Assembly: GCF_014837165.1 (NCBI RefSeq)
Contig: NZ_JACSPM010000002.1
Location: 310,001 to 374,000, forward strand
DNA from: Microbacterium gallinarum
GTDB lineage: Bacteria; Actinomycetota; Actinomycetes; Actinomycetales; Microbacteriaceae
DNA: 64,000 nucleotides
Direction of reading: 5' to 3'
Below, piece by piece: positions 30,704 through 42,019 of the stretch. The position numbers and the translations under genes are program-made. The notes below the pieces were generated by a model. It did no database searches, had not been told where the DNA came from, and saw only the letters and a program-made list of their open reading frames with translations. Within the stretch, counting starts at the first letter, position 1. Each line of letters opens with the position of its first letter.

Positions 30704-32176
30704 CTAGTCTACCGGCGCGCCCGACCCGGGCCGTCGGGGCCCGAGATCGAGCGTGGCATTCTCGTCGACGAGCGGGGCGGGCGCAGCATCCCGAACCTCC
30801 TCGTGAGGCTCGAACGGCGTGTGCGCGCTCGGGGCGTCTCCGCGGGATGCGTGCGCGTGCGACCGGCCGCGCGGCGACAGCAGGAGGATCGACGCGCCCA
30901 CGAGCACCTCGATCCCGACCGCGAGGGCGACGGGTCCGGGTTCCGGGCCGACGTGCGCGAGGCGGCCCGGACCGAGCGAGCCGGAGGCGATCACCGCGAG
31001 CAGCGCGGCCGCCGCGGCCGACGCCACCGCGATCGCCGCCGCGATGGCGAGCCGCACCGCGAAGGAATCTTCGCCGGATGCGGGCCGGTCGTCGGGGTCG
31101 GGCTCGATCACCGGTGCCGAGGCGAGCAGCCCCGTCAGGACGACGGGTCCGGCGTCGTTCGATGCGGCAGGCGCGGGCACGCCTCCCCCGTGCGTCGCGA
31201 CCAGGCGCGACCGCGCGATCCAGCCGGCGAGAGCGCCGAGCGCGACGGGCACCAGCGCGAGCAGCAGCAGCCAGGGCGTCGTCGACTCGGGGATCGCACC
31301 GAGGATCGGGATGCCGGGCACGACGCCGGTCTGCGTGCCGGATGGCGACACGGCGGTGCCGTCGCCGACGGCGAAGCCCGGGCCGGCTGCGAACGCCATG
31401 CCCCACACCGCGAGAGTCGGCAGGTAGGCCAGCTGGGCGAGGGTCACGACCACGGCACCGAGGGCGTCGACGTTGCCCGCTTGGAACAGCGCGACCACCT
31501 CGCCGCCGCGCAGCAGCACCGCGAGCGCCGTCACCACCGCGCCGAGTCCGATGAGGCCGACCACGACGACCGCCGTCCCGCGGGCGACGAGCCCCGGGGC
31601 ATCGCCCCAGCCGTGGGGAGCGGCCTCCACACGGTCGCGCACCCGGGCCACCGGGCCGGCGCCGGCCTCACGCCACTCCGTGACGACGGCGCCCGCGAGC
31701 GAGAACAGGCCGAAGACGAGCGTCGGCACGAGGATCGCCTGCCACAGCTCGGCGTCGGCGACGAGGTTCTGCGACGTGAAGCCGGCGAGGGTGGCGAGCA
31801 CGCCGAAGACCAGGGTTCCCGATACGACGCCCGTCGCCCATCCTTCGGCGCGCGACGCCCGCACGCCCGACCGCGCGGCGAAGATCATCGTGAATCCCGC
31901 GAACGCGAGCGGAGCCAGAGAGAGGGTGAAGGATGCCGCGACCGGGTCGATCCCCGTCGCGGCGACATACTCGGCGGGCAGCGTCACGAGCAGCGGCACG
32001 AGGTTGCCGAACTGCCAGGCGGTGACCGCAGCGGGCCACAGTGCGGCCCAGTCCGCGCCCGTGCCGAAGGTGAAGACGAAGAGCAGCGTCAGCGGGGCGA
32101 GGGTCACGGCGATGCCGACGGCCACCGCGATGGCGGCGTCGACGGCGGAGAGGAGGGCGACGGTGAGGCGATGCAT
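30704..32176 (-). CDS. DUF6350 (PerM-like) multi-pass membrane protein
   Basis: 490 residues with about nine to ten hydrophobic segments and a hydrophilic C-terminus (~430-490). Its place directly upstream of purN-purH and near sucCD is the conserved actinobacterial position of the DUF6350 family, whose mycobacterial member PerM affects cell division and persistence. The assignment rests on synteny and topology. The ATG is preceded by TAGGGT 9 nt upstream, without a ribosome site. Confidence 0.82.
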   Translation of the reverse strand: MHRLTVALLSAVDAAIAVAVGIAVTLAPLTLLFVFTFGTGADWAALWPAAVTAWQFGNLVPLLVTLPAEYVAATGIDPVAASFTLSLAPLAFAGFTMIFAARSGVRASRAEGWATGVVSGTLVFGVLATLAGFTSQNLVADAELWQAILVPTLVFGLFSLAGAVVTEWREAGAGPVARVRDRVEAAPHGWGDAPGLVARGTAVVVVGLIGLGAVVTALAVLLRGGEVVALFQAGNVDALGAVVVTLAQLAYLPTLAVWGMAFAAGPGFAVGDGTAVSPSGTQTGVVPGIPILGAIPESTTPWLLLLALVPVALGALAGWIARSRLVATHGGGVPAPAASNDAGPVVLTGLLASAPVIEPDPDDRPASGEDSFAVRLAIAAAIAVASAAAAALLAVIASGSLGPGRLAHVGPEPGPVALAVGIEVLVGASILLLSPRGRSHAHASRGDAPSAHTPFEPHEEVRDAAPAPLVDENATLDLGPRRPGSGAPVD

Positions 32177-32272
32177 GCGCCATCGACCCTACCCAGCGCC
32201 GAGCCGACGTCCCGGCGGCGGTGCGGCCGGTCGCGGCATCCGGCCCGGTCATCACCCCAGGTGCGTGAGCGC

Positions 32273-32278
32273 TAACGT
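32273..32278 (+). promoter_or_regulatory. -10 box of the purine permease gene
   Basis: TAACGT, 17 nt before the ATG at 32296, is followed by a GGAGG ribosome site (32286-32290). No clear -35 is seen. Confidence 0.4.
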
Positions 32279-32295
32279 TGAGCGCGGAGGTTTTC

Positions 32296-33768
32296 ATGAG
32301 CACAGCCCCGTCGCCCGTCGTCGACACCACCGCAGAGTCCCCCGAACCACGCAGCGGGGTGGACCGCTTCTTCGAGATCACGCGCCGCCGTTCGACGGTC
32401 GGCGCCGAGGTCCGCGGCGGTGTGGTGACGTTCGTGACGATGGCCTACATCGTCATCCTGAACCCGATCATCCTGTCGGGCGGGATCGACGTCGACGGCT
32501 CCTCCCTCGGGTTCACGCAGGTCGCCGCCGTGACGGCGCTGACCGCGGGAGTCATGACGGTGCTGTTCGGCCTGGTCACGCGCCTGCCGTTCGCCTTCGC
32601 CGCAGGCCTCGGGATCAACTCGTTCCTCGCGGTGTCGGTGGTCGGCCAGGTCACCTGGGCCGAGGCGATGGGCCTCGTGGTCATCAACGGCCTCATCATC
32701 GTGCTGCTCGCCGCGACCGGGCTGCGCCGCATGATCTTCGACGCCGTGCCGGTGCAGCTCAAGCTCGCTATCACGGTCGGCATCGGCCTGTTCATCGCCT
32801 TCATCGGGTTCGTCGACGCCGGCTTCGTCACGACGACCGGCGCATCCTCTCCCCCGATCGGCCTGGGCGTCGACGGCTCGGTCGCGACGGTGCCCACGCT
32901 CGTCTTCGTGTTCACCCTGCTGCTGACCGGCATCCTCGTCGCCCGCAAGGTCAAGGGCGGCATCCTCATCGGCCTCGTCACCGGAACCGTGCTCGCGGTG
33001 GTCGTCGAGGCGATCTGGAACATCGGCCCGAAGTTCACCGACGACGGGGTCAACCCCGGCGGATGGGGGCTCTCGGTTCCCGAGCTTCCCGCGTCGCTCG
33101 TGAGCATCCCCGACCTGTCGCTCATCGGCCAGGTCTCGTTCGGGTCGTTCGAGCGCATCGGCGTGCTCGCCGCGCTCATGCTCGTCTTCACGCTGGTCTT
33201 CACGAACTTCTTCGACGCGATGGGCACCATGACGGGCCTGTCGAAGGAAGCCGGCGTCGCCGACGCCAAGGGCGACTTCCCCCGCCTCAAGTCCGCGCTG
33301 ATCGTCGAGGGCGTCGGCGCGGTCGCGGGCGGCTACGCGTCGGCCTCGTCGAACACGGTGTTCATCGAGTCGGGTGCCGGCATCGGCGAGGGCGCACGGA
33401 CGGGCCTCGCCAACGTCGTCACCGGCGGGCTGTTCCTCGTCGCCATGTTCTTCACGCCGCTCGTGTCGATCGTGCCCACCGAGGTCGCGGCCGCAGCGCT
33501 CGTCATCGTCGGTGCGCTCATGATGGCGCAGATCCGCTTCATCGACTTCTCCGAGTTCTCGGTGCTGCTGCCGGTCTTCCTCGCGGTCACCGTGATGCCG
33601 TTGACCTACTCGATCGCCAACGGCATCGGCGCGGGCTTCATCTCATGGGTGATCGTGCGGTCGCTGTCGGGCAAGGCGAAGGAGATCAGCCCGCTGCTGT
33701 GGATCGTCGCCGCCGGGTTCGTGCTGTACTTCGCGCGCGGCCCGCTGGAGGCTCTGCTCGCCGCCTGA
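32296..33768 (+). CDS. NCS2/AzgA-type purine (adenine/guanine/hypoxanthine) permease
   Basis: 490 residues with 12-14 membrane helices. The N-terminal block (TVGAEVRGGVVTFVTMAYIVILNP), MGLNSFFAY-equivalent AAGLGINSF and the GTMTGLSKEAG region identify the AzgA-like branch of NCS2 nucleobase:cation symporters. Sitting next to purN-purH it supplies salvage bases to the same pool. ATG 32296 is preferred over an in-frame TTG upstream because of the GGAGG at 5-nt spacing. Confidence 0.92.
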   Translation: MSTAPSPVVDTTAESPEPRSGVDRFFEITRRRSTVGAEVRGGVVTFVTMAYIVILNPIILSGGIDVDGSSLGFTQVAAVTALTAGVMTVLFGLVTRLPFAFAAGLGINSFLAVSVVGQVTWAEAMGLVVINGLIIVLLAATGLRRMIFDAVPVQLKLAITVGIGLFIAFIGFVDAGFVTTTGASSPPIGLGVDGSVATVPTLVFVFTLLLTGILVARKVKGGILIGLVTGTVLAVVVEAIWNIGPKFTDDGVNPGGWGLSVPELPASLVSIPDLSLIGQVSFGSFERIGVLAALMLVFTLVFTNFFDAMGTMTGLSKEAGVADAKGDFPRLKSALIVEGVGAVAGGYASASSNTVFIESGAGIGEGARTGLANVVTGGLFLVAMFFTPLVSIVPTEVAAAALVIVGALMMAQIRFIDFSEFSVLLPVFLAVTVMPLTYSIANGIGAGFISWVIVRSLSGKAKEISPLLWIVAAGFVLYFARGPLEALLAA

Positions 33769-33770
33769 CC

Positions 33771-33853
33771 GCACAGCGTCGGAGATCTCGCGAGAAACGC
33801 CGGGACGAGGGATGCCTCGTCCCGGCGTTTCGCCGTGATCTCCGACGTTGCGA
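33771..33853. repeat. Intergenic palindromic repeat, copy A (also a terminator)
   Basis: Outer arms CGTCGGAGATC (33777-33787) and GATCTCCGACG (33837-33847) enclose a perfect 17-bp inner stem (33794-33810 with 33815-33831, loop GATG). The outer ends and the central GGATGCC match copies B and C. It lies between the convergent permease and nitroreductase genes and should terminate both. Confidence 0.85.
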
Positions 33854-33893
33854 CCGGGCCGCAGACGGCGCCGGGCGCCCGGGCGCCGGCGGG

Positions 33894-34334
33894 TCAGTCC
33901 TCGACCGGCTCCAGCAGGAAGACGGCGATCTCGCGCTCGGTCTTCGCTTGGTATGCGTCGTAGTCGGGCCACACCTCGACCGCACGCGCCCACCACTCGG
34001 TGCGCTCGTCGCCCGACAGCTCACGTGCCAGGTAGTCGCGCTTGACGGCGCCGTCCTGCAGCTCGACGTGCGGGTTCTTGCGGATGTTCCAGTACCACTT
34101 CGGGGGAGCGGGGTGCCCGCCCTTCGACGCCACGGCAAGGTAGCGGCCCCCGTGCTCGACGCGCATGAGCGCGGTCTTGCGCAGACCGCCGCTCTTCGCG
34201 CCGACCGACGTCAGCACGATGATCGGCACACCGCGCAGGGTGTTCGCCTTCTGTCCGCCCGAGGCCTCGTACGCCTCGGCCTGCGTGCGGGCCCAGTCGG
34301 AAGTGGACGGCTTGTACTCTCCGGTCAGCGGCAT
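33894..34334 (-). CDS. Deazaflavin (F420)-dependent nitroreductase-family oxidoreductase
   Basis: 146 residues, the size of Ddn-type split-barrel proteins. The block [24 protein letters not shown] and the [13 protein letters not shown] segment are typical of this actinobacterial family, which uses F420H2 to reduce quinones or nitroaromatics. TAGGGT (34341-34346) ends exactly 6 nt before the ATG and no ribosome site exists, so it is leaderless. Its physiological substrate is unknown. Confidence 0.9.
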   Translation of the reverse strand: MPLTGEYKPSTSDWARTQAEAYEASGGQKANTLRGVPIIVLTSVGAKSGGLRKTALMRVEHGGRYLAVASKGGHPAPPKWYWNIRKNPHVELQDGAVKRDYLARELSGDERTEWWARAVEVWPDYDAYQAKTEREIAVFLLEPVED

Positions 34335-34357
34335 TCCCTCACCCTAACCCGGCATGA

Positions 34358-34402
34358 CGAAGGGGCGGACGCGCGGCGCAGGCCGCGGCATCCGCCCCTT
34401 CG
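34358..34402 (-). terminator. Terminator of sucCD
   Basis: CGAAGGGGCGGA (34358-34369) and TCCGCCCCTTCG (34391-34402) form a perfect 12-bp stem, 11 nt beyond the sucD stop, with a 21-nt GC-rich loop. Confidence 0.8.
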
Positions 34403-34413
34403 GTACGAATCGT

Positions 34414-35328
<915 letters not shown>

Positions 35329-35349
35329 CTAGTTCCGGATGTCTGGGGC

Positions 35350-36513
35350 TCAGGCGTTGGCGAGCTCGGCGGCCTTGTCGGCGCCCTCGTCCATCGTCTC
35401 GGCGAGCGTCACGAGCGGGTGGTTCGCGTCGCGCAGGATCGCGCGGCCCTCCTCGACCTTGTTGCCGTCGAGGCGCACGACCAGCGGCTTCGAAGCGCTC
35501 GCGCCCAGCTCGGCCAGCGCGCCGACGATGCCCTTGGCGACGGCGTCGCACGCCGTGATGCCGCCGAACACGTTGACGAACACGCTCTTGACCTGCGGGT
35601 CGCCGAGGATGACGTCGAGGCCGGCTGCCATGACCTCGGCTGAGGCGCCGCCGCCGATGTCGAGGAAGTTCGCGGGCTTCACACCGCCGTGGTTCTCACC
35701 GGCGTAGGCGACGACGTCGAGCGTCGACATCACCAGGCCCGCGCCGTTGCCGATCACGCCCACCTCGCCGTCGAGCTTGACGTAGTTGAGGTCGTTCTCC
35801 TTGGCCTTCGCCTCGAGCGGGTCGGCCGCGGCCTTGTCCTCGAGCAGCGCGTGGGCGGCGTGGCGGAAGTCGGCGTTCTCGTCGAGCGAGACCTTGCCGT
35901 CCAGGGCGATGACCTCGCCCTCCTCCGACAGGATGAGCGGGTTGACCTCGACGAGCGTCGCGTCCTCACCCTTGTAGACGGCGTAGAGCTTGACGAAGAC
36001 GTCGCTCACCTTGTCGACCAGCTCGGGGGCGAACCCGGCGGCCTCGGCGATCTCGACGGCCTTCTGCTTGTCGATGCCCTGCAGCGGGTCGACGTTCACG
36101 CGGGCGAGGGCCTCGGGGCGCTCGACCGCGAGCTCCTCGATCTCCATGCCGCCCTCGACGCTCGCAAGCGACAGGTAGGAGCGGTTCGCGCGGTCGAGCA
36201 GCACCGAGAAGTAGTACTCCTTGTCGATGCGCGCGCCCTGCGCGACCATGACGCGCCTGACGACATGGCCCTTGATGTCGAGGCCGAGGATGGCCTGCGC
36301 GGCCTCGTAGGCCTCATCGGGCGTCTTCGCGACCTTCACGCCGCCGGCCTTGCCGCGACCGCCGGTCTTGACCTGCGCCTTGACGACGACGACTCCGCCG
36401 ATCTTCTCGGCTGCGGCCCGCACCTCCTCCGGCGTGTCCGCGATGATGCCGGCGAGAACCGGCACCTCGTACTTCTCGAAAAGATCACGTGCCTGGTACT
36501 CGTACAGATCCAC
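35350..36513 (-). CDS. sucC: Succinyl-CoA ligase, beta subunit
   Basis: 387 residues with an N-terminal ATP-grasp domain ([35 protein letters not shown]) and a C-terminal ligase domain ([11 protein letters not shown]). The GTG at 36513 with GAAGGA upstream gives the canonical start; a frame open to 37992 runs into the Rieske oxidoreductase gene and is rejected. The leader of ~74 nt holds the palindrome shared with icd. Confidence 0.96.
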   Translation of the reverse strand: MDLYEYQARDLFEKYEVPVLAGIIADTPEEVRAAAEKIGGVVVVKAQVKTGGRGKAGGVKVAKTPDEAYEAAQAILGLDIKGHVVRRVMVAQGARIDKEYYFSVLLDRANRSYLSLASVEGGMEIEELAVERPEALARVNVDPLQGIDKQKAVEIAEAAGFAPELVDKVSDVFVKLYAVYKGEDATLVEVNPLILSEEGEVIALDGKVSLDENADFRHAAHALLEDKAAADPLEAKAKENDLNYVKLDGEVGVIGNGAGLVMSTLDVVAYAGENHGGVKPANFLDIGGGASAEVMAAGLDVILGDPQVKSVFVNVFGGITACDAVAKGIVGALAELGASASKPLVVRLDGNKVEEGRAILRDANHPLVTLAETMDEGADKAAELANA

Positions 36514-36563
36514 AGTGCATTCCTTCGCAGGTGGCGAATGGGGGTGGGATGACGCGAAAAGCG

Positions 36564-36599
36564 TCTCGACGTCGAGATATCGACCAGTACCCCAGCCTA
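36564..36599 (-). promoter_or_regulatory. sucCD promoter with palindromic operator
   Basis: TAGGCT (36594-36599) is the likely -10. A perfect 14-bp palindrome TCTCGACGTCGAGA (36564-36577), followed by TAT as at icd, lies about 10-25 nt downstream of the expected start, where a bound protein would block elongation or initiation. It is the same element as at 20522-20539. Confidence 0.75.
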
Positions 36600-36647
36600 C
36601 TACCGCCTGCCGAGCGCTCCAGACCGCAGCGACGCGCCGGGTCTGCG

Positions 36648-38291
36648 TCAGCGCGCGGCGGCGGGGGACGTGGGCGGGGCGCTCCGCGTCACCTCCTGAT
36701 CCTCGTGCTCCTCCGGATCCCCGGATTCCTCGGGATCCCCGTGCTCCTCCGGATCGTCGTGCTCCTCCCCGCGCACGCGCGGAAGCCGAGCAAGATCGCA
36801 CACCGCCGGGCCCTCGATGCGCGTCCCGTCCGCGGCGAACCGCGACGCGTGCAGCGGACAGTCCCACGACCGCTCGGCGTCGTTCCAGGCGAGCACTCCG
36901 CCGAGATGGGTGCACACCGCGCTCACCGCCCGCGTCGTGCCGTCGACGGTCGAGATGCCCACCGGATGGCCGGCGCGGTTCGCGACGATCCCCTCGCCCT
37001 CGGCCGGTCGGCGCACCGGCGTCGGCACCGTCTGCGCGCCGACCCAGCCGCTCGCGGCCTCCCAGCCGACGCGCAGGTTCTCGACGCCGCCGCGGGCCAG
37101 ATCCGCCGGCACGGTCATGCGCGTCGCGATGACCCGCATCCACTCGGGACGCTCGCGCCATGGCACGCGCTCGATCTCGGCGGCGAGCCGCAGCGCCGCG
37201 GCCGGCCCGTTCGACAGCCCCCACTTCGCGAAGCCCGTCGCGAAGCGGATGCGTCCGAGCCCCCGCGGCATGGCCCCGACGAACGGCATGAGGTCGTGCG
37301 ACTGGTAGTCCTGCGCCGACCACTGCGCGACGGGTTCGGCGCCCGGGAACTGCACGCTCGTCCAGCGGATGAGGTCGTCGATCTCGGCCTGCGGCGAGGC
37401 CGCCCGCCCGACCGGGAAGCCGTTGCCCCCGACGATCAGCTGCGCGGCGTCGGCGGGACCGTCGGCGGGGGTGATCGACCGGACCGACTTCGTCTCGCCG
37501 TCGACCGAGAGGTACAGCCCGTCGGGCACCGGCGCGTCGATCGCGAAGGCGACGCACGAGGACCGCAGCCCGCGCACCTTCGCGAAGTACAGCCCGCGGT
37601 CGGTGATCGGGGCAGCGGTGGCCAGCACGACGCGATCGGCCGATGCCGACCCCTCGTCGGTCCACACCCGCGCCCTGGGCACGACGTGCACGCGCGTGAC
37701 CCGCGCACCGGTGTGGAGCGTGCCGCCCGCCGCGAGGAAGGCGCGCGCGAGCGCGACCGCGACGCGCTGCGGATCGATCGCGACCTGGTCGTCGAGCGCC
37801 ACCGCCGCCTGCATCGGCACGCCGCTGTCGGTGAGCTCGGAGCCCTCGACGCGGCGCACCGGCAGGCCTGCCTGGGCCGCGGCATCCCGCTCCGCCTCGA
37901 CGCACTCGGCGCCTTCGGGAGTCTGCGCGTACGAATAGGCCGTCCGCCGCGAGTAGGGCACGCCGCCACTGTCGGCGAAGTCGATCAGCCATTCGGCGCC
38001 GTCGCGGTTCGCGTCGGCGTACGCACGGACGAGGCGCGCCGGGTGATGGCGGCGCAGCGACGACAGCACCGAGCCCTGCAGCAGCGACAGCTTGCCGGTG
38101 TTCGCCCCGGTCGCGAGGTTCGCCACCTCGCCCGCCTCGAGCACGGCGACGTCGCGTCCGGCTCGCGCGAGCAGCAGAGCGGTCGTGAGCCCGGTGATGC
38201 CCGCACCGACGACGATGACGTCGTGGTGACGCCCCGGCTCGAAAGGCGAGCCATCGACGAGTCCGGCTCCGTGCTTCCAGATCGACGTCAT
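36648..38291 (-). CDS. FAD-dependent oxidoreductase with C-terminal Rieske domain
   Basis: 547 residues. The N-terminal DAO-type FAD domain has [21 protein letters not shown] (~24-44). A C-terminal Rieske [2Fe-2S] domain follows with CTHLGG and CPLHASRF ligands (two Cys, two His). An acidic tail repeats [23 protein letters not shown] units, encoded by short DNA repeats at 36697-36770. The ATG at 38291 gives the usual start. Substrate and electron partner are unknown. It is divergent from a TetR regulator 129 bp away, a likely local control pair. Confidence 0.9.
   Translation of the reverse strand: MTSIWKHGAGLVDGSPFEPGRHHDVIVVGAGITGLTTALLLARAGRDVAVLEAGEVANLATGANTGKLSLLQGSVLSSLRRHHPARLVRAYADANRDGAEWLIDFADSGGVPYSRRTAYSYAQTPEGAECVEAERDAAAQAGLPVRRVEGSELTDSGVPMQAAVALDDQVAIDPQRVAVALARAFLAAGGTLHTGARVTRVHVVPRARVWTDEGSASADRVVLATAAPITDRGLYFAKVRGLRSSCVAFAIDAPVPDGLYLSVDGETKSVRSITPADGPADAAQLIVGGNGFPVGRAASPQAEIDDLIRWTSVQFPGAEPVAQWSAQDYQSHDLMPFVGAMPRGLGRIRFATGFAKWGLSNGPAAALRLAAEIERVPWRERPEWMRVIATRMTVPADLARGGVENLRVGWEAASGWVGAQTVPTPVRRPAEGEGIVANRAGHPVGISTVDGTTRAVSAVCTHLGGVLAWNDAERSWDCPLHASRFAADGTRIEGPAVCDLARLPRVRGEEHDDPEEHGDPEESGDPEEHEDQEVTRSAPPTSPAAAR
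36697..36770 (-). repeat. Short tandem repeats encoding an acidic tail
   Basis: Imperfect ~15-bp units rich in CTCCGGATCC-like steps encode alternating Asp-Pro-Glu-Glu-His blocks at the C-terminus of the Rieske oxidoreductase. Confidence 0.7.
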
Positions 38292-38420
38292 GCCGTCAGT
38301 CAACTCCCCGCGAGCGCGCGGCGACAGCCCGTTGACAAGGCTCCCCGGCAGGTGGGAGCGATGAGAACGGAGATTCGGATGCCGCGGCCGACGCGCGCGT
38401 TCACTAGGCTCTCCCCCGAG

Positions 38421-39104
38421 ATGTCCGACACCACCGCGATCCCCTCCGCCGCGCCGCAGGCCGCGGTCGTCGCCGCCGCGCTCGAGCTGTTCGCCGAGCA
38501 GGGCTTCGATCAGACCTCGGTCGAGCAGATCGCTCAGGCCGCGGGGGTGTCGCGCTCCACGTTCTTCCGCCAGTTCGGCGGGAAGGACGACGTCGTTTTC
38601 GCCGACCACGAGCTGCTGCTCGAGCGCCTGCGCGAGTTCCTGGCGGGCTCGCATCCCGATCCATGGAAGGCGGTGTGCGAGGCATCCATCCTGGTCTACG
38701 CCCACTTCGCCGCCGACCCCGAACTCGCGCGCCGGCGCTACACGGTCGTGCGTCAGGTGCCGGCGCTCCGCGAGCGCGAGATCGTCACCGTCTTCCGCTA
38801 CGAGCGCCTGTTCGACGAGTACCTCCGCAGCGCGCTGCCCGGGCTCGACCCGATCGACGCCGTCGGCTTCGCCGCGCTCGTCACCGCGATCCACAATCAC
38901 GTGCTGCGTCAGCTGCTGCGCGGGCCGAAGCGCGTTCCCGTCTCGGTCCTGCGCCGCGCGCTCGACGATGCGCTGCGTCGCTTCGGCGTGCAGCCCGACG
39001 GGGAGGCTCGGGATGCCGCGGCCGACGACGTCGTGGTGGCGGTCTTCCCCCGTTCCATGCCGGCGGCCGAGGTCGCGCGGCGCCTCCAGGAGCGGCTCGA
39101 CTGA
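38421..39104 (+). CDS. TetR-family transcriptional regulator
   Basis: 227 residues. The helix-turn-helix is at ~30-52 (TSVEQIAQAAGVSRSTFFRQFGGKDD), followed by an all-helical ligand domain. The ATG at 38421 is preceded by TAGGCT (38405-38410) 10 nt upstream and no ribosome site. It is divergent from the Rieske oxidoreductase. The ligand is unknown. Confidence 0.9.
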   Translation: MSDTTAIPSAAPQAAVVAAALELFAEQGFDQTSVEQIAQAAGVSRSTFFRQFGGKDDVVFADHELLLERLREFLAGSHPDPWKAVCEASILVYAHFAADPELARRRYTVVRQVPALREREIVTVFRYERLFDEYLRSALPGLDPIDAVGFAALVTAIHNHVLRQLLRGPKRVPVSVLRRALDDALRRFGVQPDGEARDAAADDVVVAVFPRSMPAAEVARRLQERLD

Positions 39105-39188
39105 GCCGCGGCATCCGCTCTCCGAAATCACCCGGCGAGCGGGGATCTCATCCTCCCCCCGCCGTATGAGCGGCGGTATGGTCGCCAC

Positions 39189-41912
39189 ATGAGCACCGTG
39201 GAATCGTCGCCGACCGCTGCCGCCGGGCCGACCCCCTGGTACACGCAGGACCCCGACGCCGTCGTCGCCTCCCTCGGGTCCGACCGCGAGCGAGGGCTGA
39301 CCACGGCCGAGGCGGCGCGGCGACTCGCCGACCACGGACCCAACGCGATCGCGGCCGAGAAGCCGCCGTCGCTCTGGCAGGTGTCTCTCGGCCAGCTCGC
39401 CGACCCGATGAACGTCATGCTGGTCATCGTCGCGGTGATCAGTCTGCTCATCGGACAGGTGAGCGTCGGCATCGTGGTGGGCGCGCTCGTGGTGCTGAAC
39501 GTGTTCCTGGGTGCGAGCCAGGAGATGAAGGCCAAGGCATCCGTGGACGCCTTGTCGAAGATGCAGATCCCCCAGGCTCGGGTCATCCGCGACGGAAGCC
39601 TCCTGCAGATCGCCGCGACCGAGATCGTGCCGGGCGACCTCGTCGCGCTCGAAGCGGGCGACATCGTTCCCGCCGACGGCCGCATCCTGCGCTCCGCGAC
39701 GCTCGAGACCCAGGAAGCCGCTCTCACCGGCGAAAGCGCTCCGATCGCCAAGGACGCCGCGACCATCGCAGATCCCGACACGACGCTCGGCGATCGCGCG
39801 AACATGGCCTTCCAGAACACCCAGGTGACCCGCGGCACTGCGACCGTCGTGATCACCGACACCGGCATGACGACTCAGATGGGGCAGATCGCCTCGATGC
39901 TGTCGTCGGTGAAGCAGGCGAAGTCGCCGCTGCAGCGGGAGCTCGACTCGCTCACCGGCGTGCTCGGCTGGATCGCGTGGGGCGCGGTGGCCGTCATCGT
40001 CATCTTCGGGCTCCTCCGTCAGCAGCCCGTCGCGTCCGTCATCCTGCTCGGCATCTCGATGGCGATCTCGGCGATCCCGACGGGCATGCCCTCGTTCGTG
40101 CAGGCGATGCTCTCGTACGGCTCCCGCCAGCTCGCCGAGCACAAGGCCGTGGTGAAGAACCTCACGGATGTCGAGACGCTGGGCGCGACGAGCGCGATCA
40201 ACTCCGACAAGACCGGCACCCTCACGATGAACGAGATGACCGTCGAGTCGCTCTACTACGCGGGTGACTGGTTCACGGTCGGAGGAAGCGGGTACGAGAA
40301 GACGGGAGACATCCGCCAGGTCGCCGGGCAGCCGGTGCCGGACTTCACGCAGCTCGCGCTCGGCCTCACCCTCTGCAGCGACGCGACGGTGTCGGACGAC
40401 GGGGCCGTGATCGGCGATCCGACCGAGGCCGCCCTCGTCGTGCTCGCCGCGAAGATGGGGGCAGACGCCGAACTCACGCGGGCGAAGTACCCCCGTGCCG
40501 CGGAGGTGCCGTTCGATTCGGCCTACAAGTTCATGGCGACCTTCCACGAGGTCCCGCAGGACAGCGCGATGGGGCTGGTCGCGCTCGTGAAGGGCGGGCC
40601 GGATGTCGTGCTCGATCGCTGCACGACGGTGATGACCGCCCAGGGCCCCGCGCCGATCGACGCGCAGCTGCAGACGGTGCTCGATGCGAACCGGAAGCTT
40701 TCGGAGCAGGGCTTGCGCGTGCTGGCATTCGCGGTGCGGCGGTTCGCGCCGGGTTCGCCGGTACCGACGGACCCGATGGCCGAGGTCAAGGACCTCACGT
40801 TCGTCGGGCTCGTCGGCATCATCGATCCGCTCCGCCCCTCGTCCAAGGAGGCGGTCCGCATCGCCCACGAGGCCGGCATCGAGGTGCGGATGATCACGGG
40901 TGACCATGCGATCACGGCCGCCGCGATCGGCGCGAAGCTCGGACTCGGGCCCGGGGCCGCGAGCGGCGCCGACATCCAGGCCATGAGCGACGACGAGCTG
41001 AAGGCGGCCCTGCCGAACCTGCACGTGTTCGGACGCGTGACCCCCGAAGACAAGCTCCGCCTCGCTCGCCTCATGCAGGAGGACGGCGCCGTCGTCGCGA
41101 TGACCGGCGACGCGGTGAACGACGCCGCCGCCCTCAAGCAGGCCGACATCGGTGTGGCGATGGGGTCGGGCAGCGAGGTGACGAAGCAGGCCGGGAAGAT
41201 GATCCTCGTCGACGACAACTTCGGCACGCTGGTCACGGCCGTCCGGCTCGGACGCGGGATCTACGAGAAGATCGTCAGCTACGTCCGCTACCAGATGTCG
41301 CAGCTGTTCTCCCTCGTGCTCCTGTTCCTGGTCGCGAGCATCTTCGACATCAACAGCGGCGTGCCGCTCACGCCGATCATGATCCTGTTCCTCAACTTCT
41401 TCATCTCGATCTTCCCGGTCATCGTGATCCTCCTCGACCCCGTGCCCGACGGGATCATGCTCAAGCCGCCGCGGGATCCCAAGAAGACGATCGCCAACGG
41501 TGGTGCTGTCACGCTGTGGTTCGTCTACGGCGGGGTGCTGTTCCTCATGACGCTGATCCCGCTGCTGCTGTTCCCCGACCAGGCGAGCCCGTCCGAGCCG
41601 AACGTCCCCGTCACGATGACGTTCGTCGTCGCCGCGTTCGGTGCGGTCCTGGGCGGGCTGGCGATGCGACGCGATCCCGAGTCGGGTCTGACGGCGCCCA
41701 TCCTCGCCGCGGTCAAGTGGCTCGCGATCCCGCTGGCGATCACCGTCGCGGCGGTCGAGATCGGCTTTCTCCAGCGACTCGTGGGAACGACGCCGCTCAG
41801 CGGGGGCGAGTGGCTGATCTGCCTCGGGCTGTCGCTCGTCGTGCCGCTGTTCGTCGAGGTCGAGAAGTGGATCCGCCGCCGCCGGATCGCGCGGAGGGCC
41901 ATCGCCGCCTGA
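39189..41912 (+). CDS. P-type cation-transporting ATPase (P2-like)
   Basis: 907 residues with the full P-type layout: N-terminal cation-ATPase domain (~15-80), TGES in the actuator, phosphorylated Asp340 in DKTGTLT, and about ten membrane helices. Two motifs deviate. The M4 site reads AIPTGMPS where Ca pumps have PEGL, so the ion-binding Glu is missing, and the hinge reads GDAVND instead of GDGVND. The ion is therefore uncertain; Ca2+ as in SERCA is unlikely on this basis. TATGGT (39177-39182) ends 6 nt before the ATG, another leaderless start. Confidence 0.88.
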   Translation: MSTVESSPTAAAGPTPWYTQDPDAVVASLGSDRERGLTTAEAARRLADHGPNAIAAEKPPSLWQVSLGQLADPMNVMLVIVAVISLLIGQVSVGIVVGALVVLNVFLGASQEMKAKASVDALSKMQIPQARVIRDGSLLQIAATEIVPGDLVALEAGDIVPADGRILRSATLETQEAALTGESAPIAKDAATIADPDTTLGDRANMAFQNTQVTRGTATVVITDTGMTTQMGQIASMLSSVKQAKSPLQRELDSLTGVLGWIAWGAVAVIVIFGLLRQQPVASVILLGISMAISAIPTGMPSFVQAMLSYGSRQLAEHKAVVKNLTDVETLGATSAINSDKTGTLTMNEMTVESLYYAGDWFTVGGSGYEKTGDIRQVAGQPVPDFTQLALGLTLCSDATVSDDGAVIGDPTEAALVVLAAKMGADAELTRAKYPRAAEVPFDSAYKFMATFHEVPQDSAMGLVALVKGGPDVVLDRCTTVMTAQGPAPIDAQLQTVLDANRKLSEQGLRVLAFAVRRFAPGSPVPTDPMAEVKDLTFVGLVGIIDPLRPSSKEAVRIAHEAGIEVRMITGDHAITAAAIGAKLGLGPGAASGADIQAMSDDELKAALPNLHVFGRVTPEDKLRLARLMQEDGAVVAMTGDAVNDAAALKQADIGVAMGSGSEVTKQAGKMILVDDNFGTLVTAVRLGRGIYEKIVSYVRYQMSQLFSLVLLFLVASIFDINSGVPLTPIMILFLNFFISIFPVIVILLDPVPDGIMLKPPRDPKKTIANGGAVTLWFVYGGVLFLMTLIPLLLFPDQASPSEPNVPVTMTFVVAAFGAVLGGLAMRRDPESGLTAPILAAVKWLAIPLAITVAAVEIGFLQRLVGTTPLSGGEWLICLGLSLVVPLFVEVEKWIRRRRIARRAIAA

Positions 41913-42019
41913 GCCCGTCGATCCGCGGTCCCCCGATTCGCGGGACGGCCGGGCACGGCTTATCGTGCGAGGGAGAACCGCGCGTGCCGTACCGTCGCGG
42001 CCGCCGACGAGGAGGTCCC

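Noticed and set aside
38299..38336. TetR operator from GTCAAC and GTTGAC half-sites
   Set aside because: The half-sites are 26 bp apart and only 6 bp long, which is too weak to support an operator.
36648..41024. A minus-strand open frame of over 1400 codons spanning the P-type ATPase and TetR genes
   Set aside because: Only its 3' part (from 38291) has protein motifs; the rest is antisense to two clear genes and is open merely because of high GC3.
41953..41968. Small inverted repeat GCACG-N6-CGTGC as an operator for the alcohol dehydrogenase
   Set aside because: Five-base arms are expected often by chance at this GC content; noted only as context of the -10 box.
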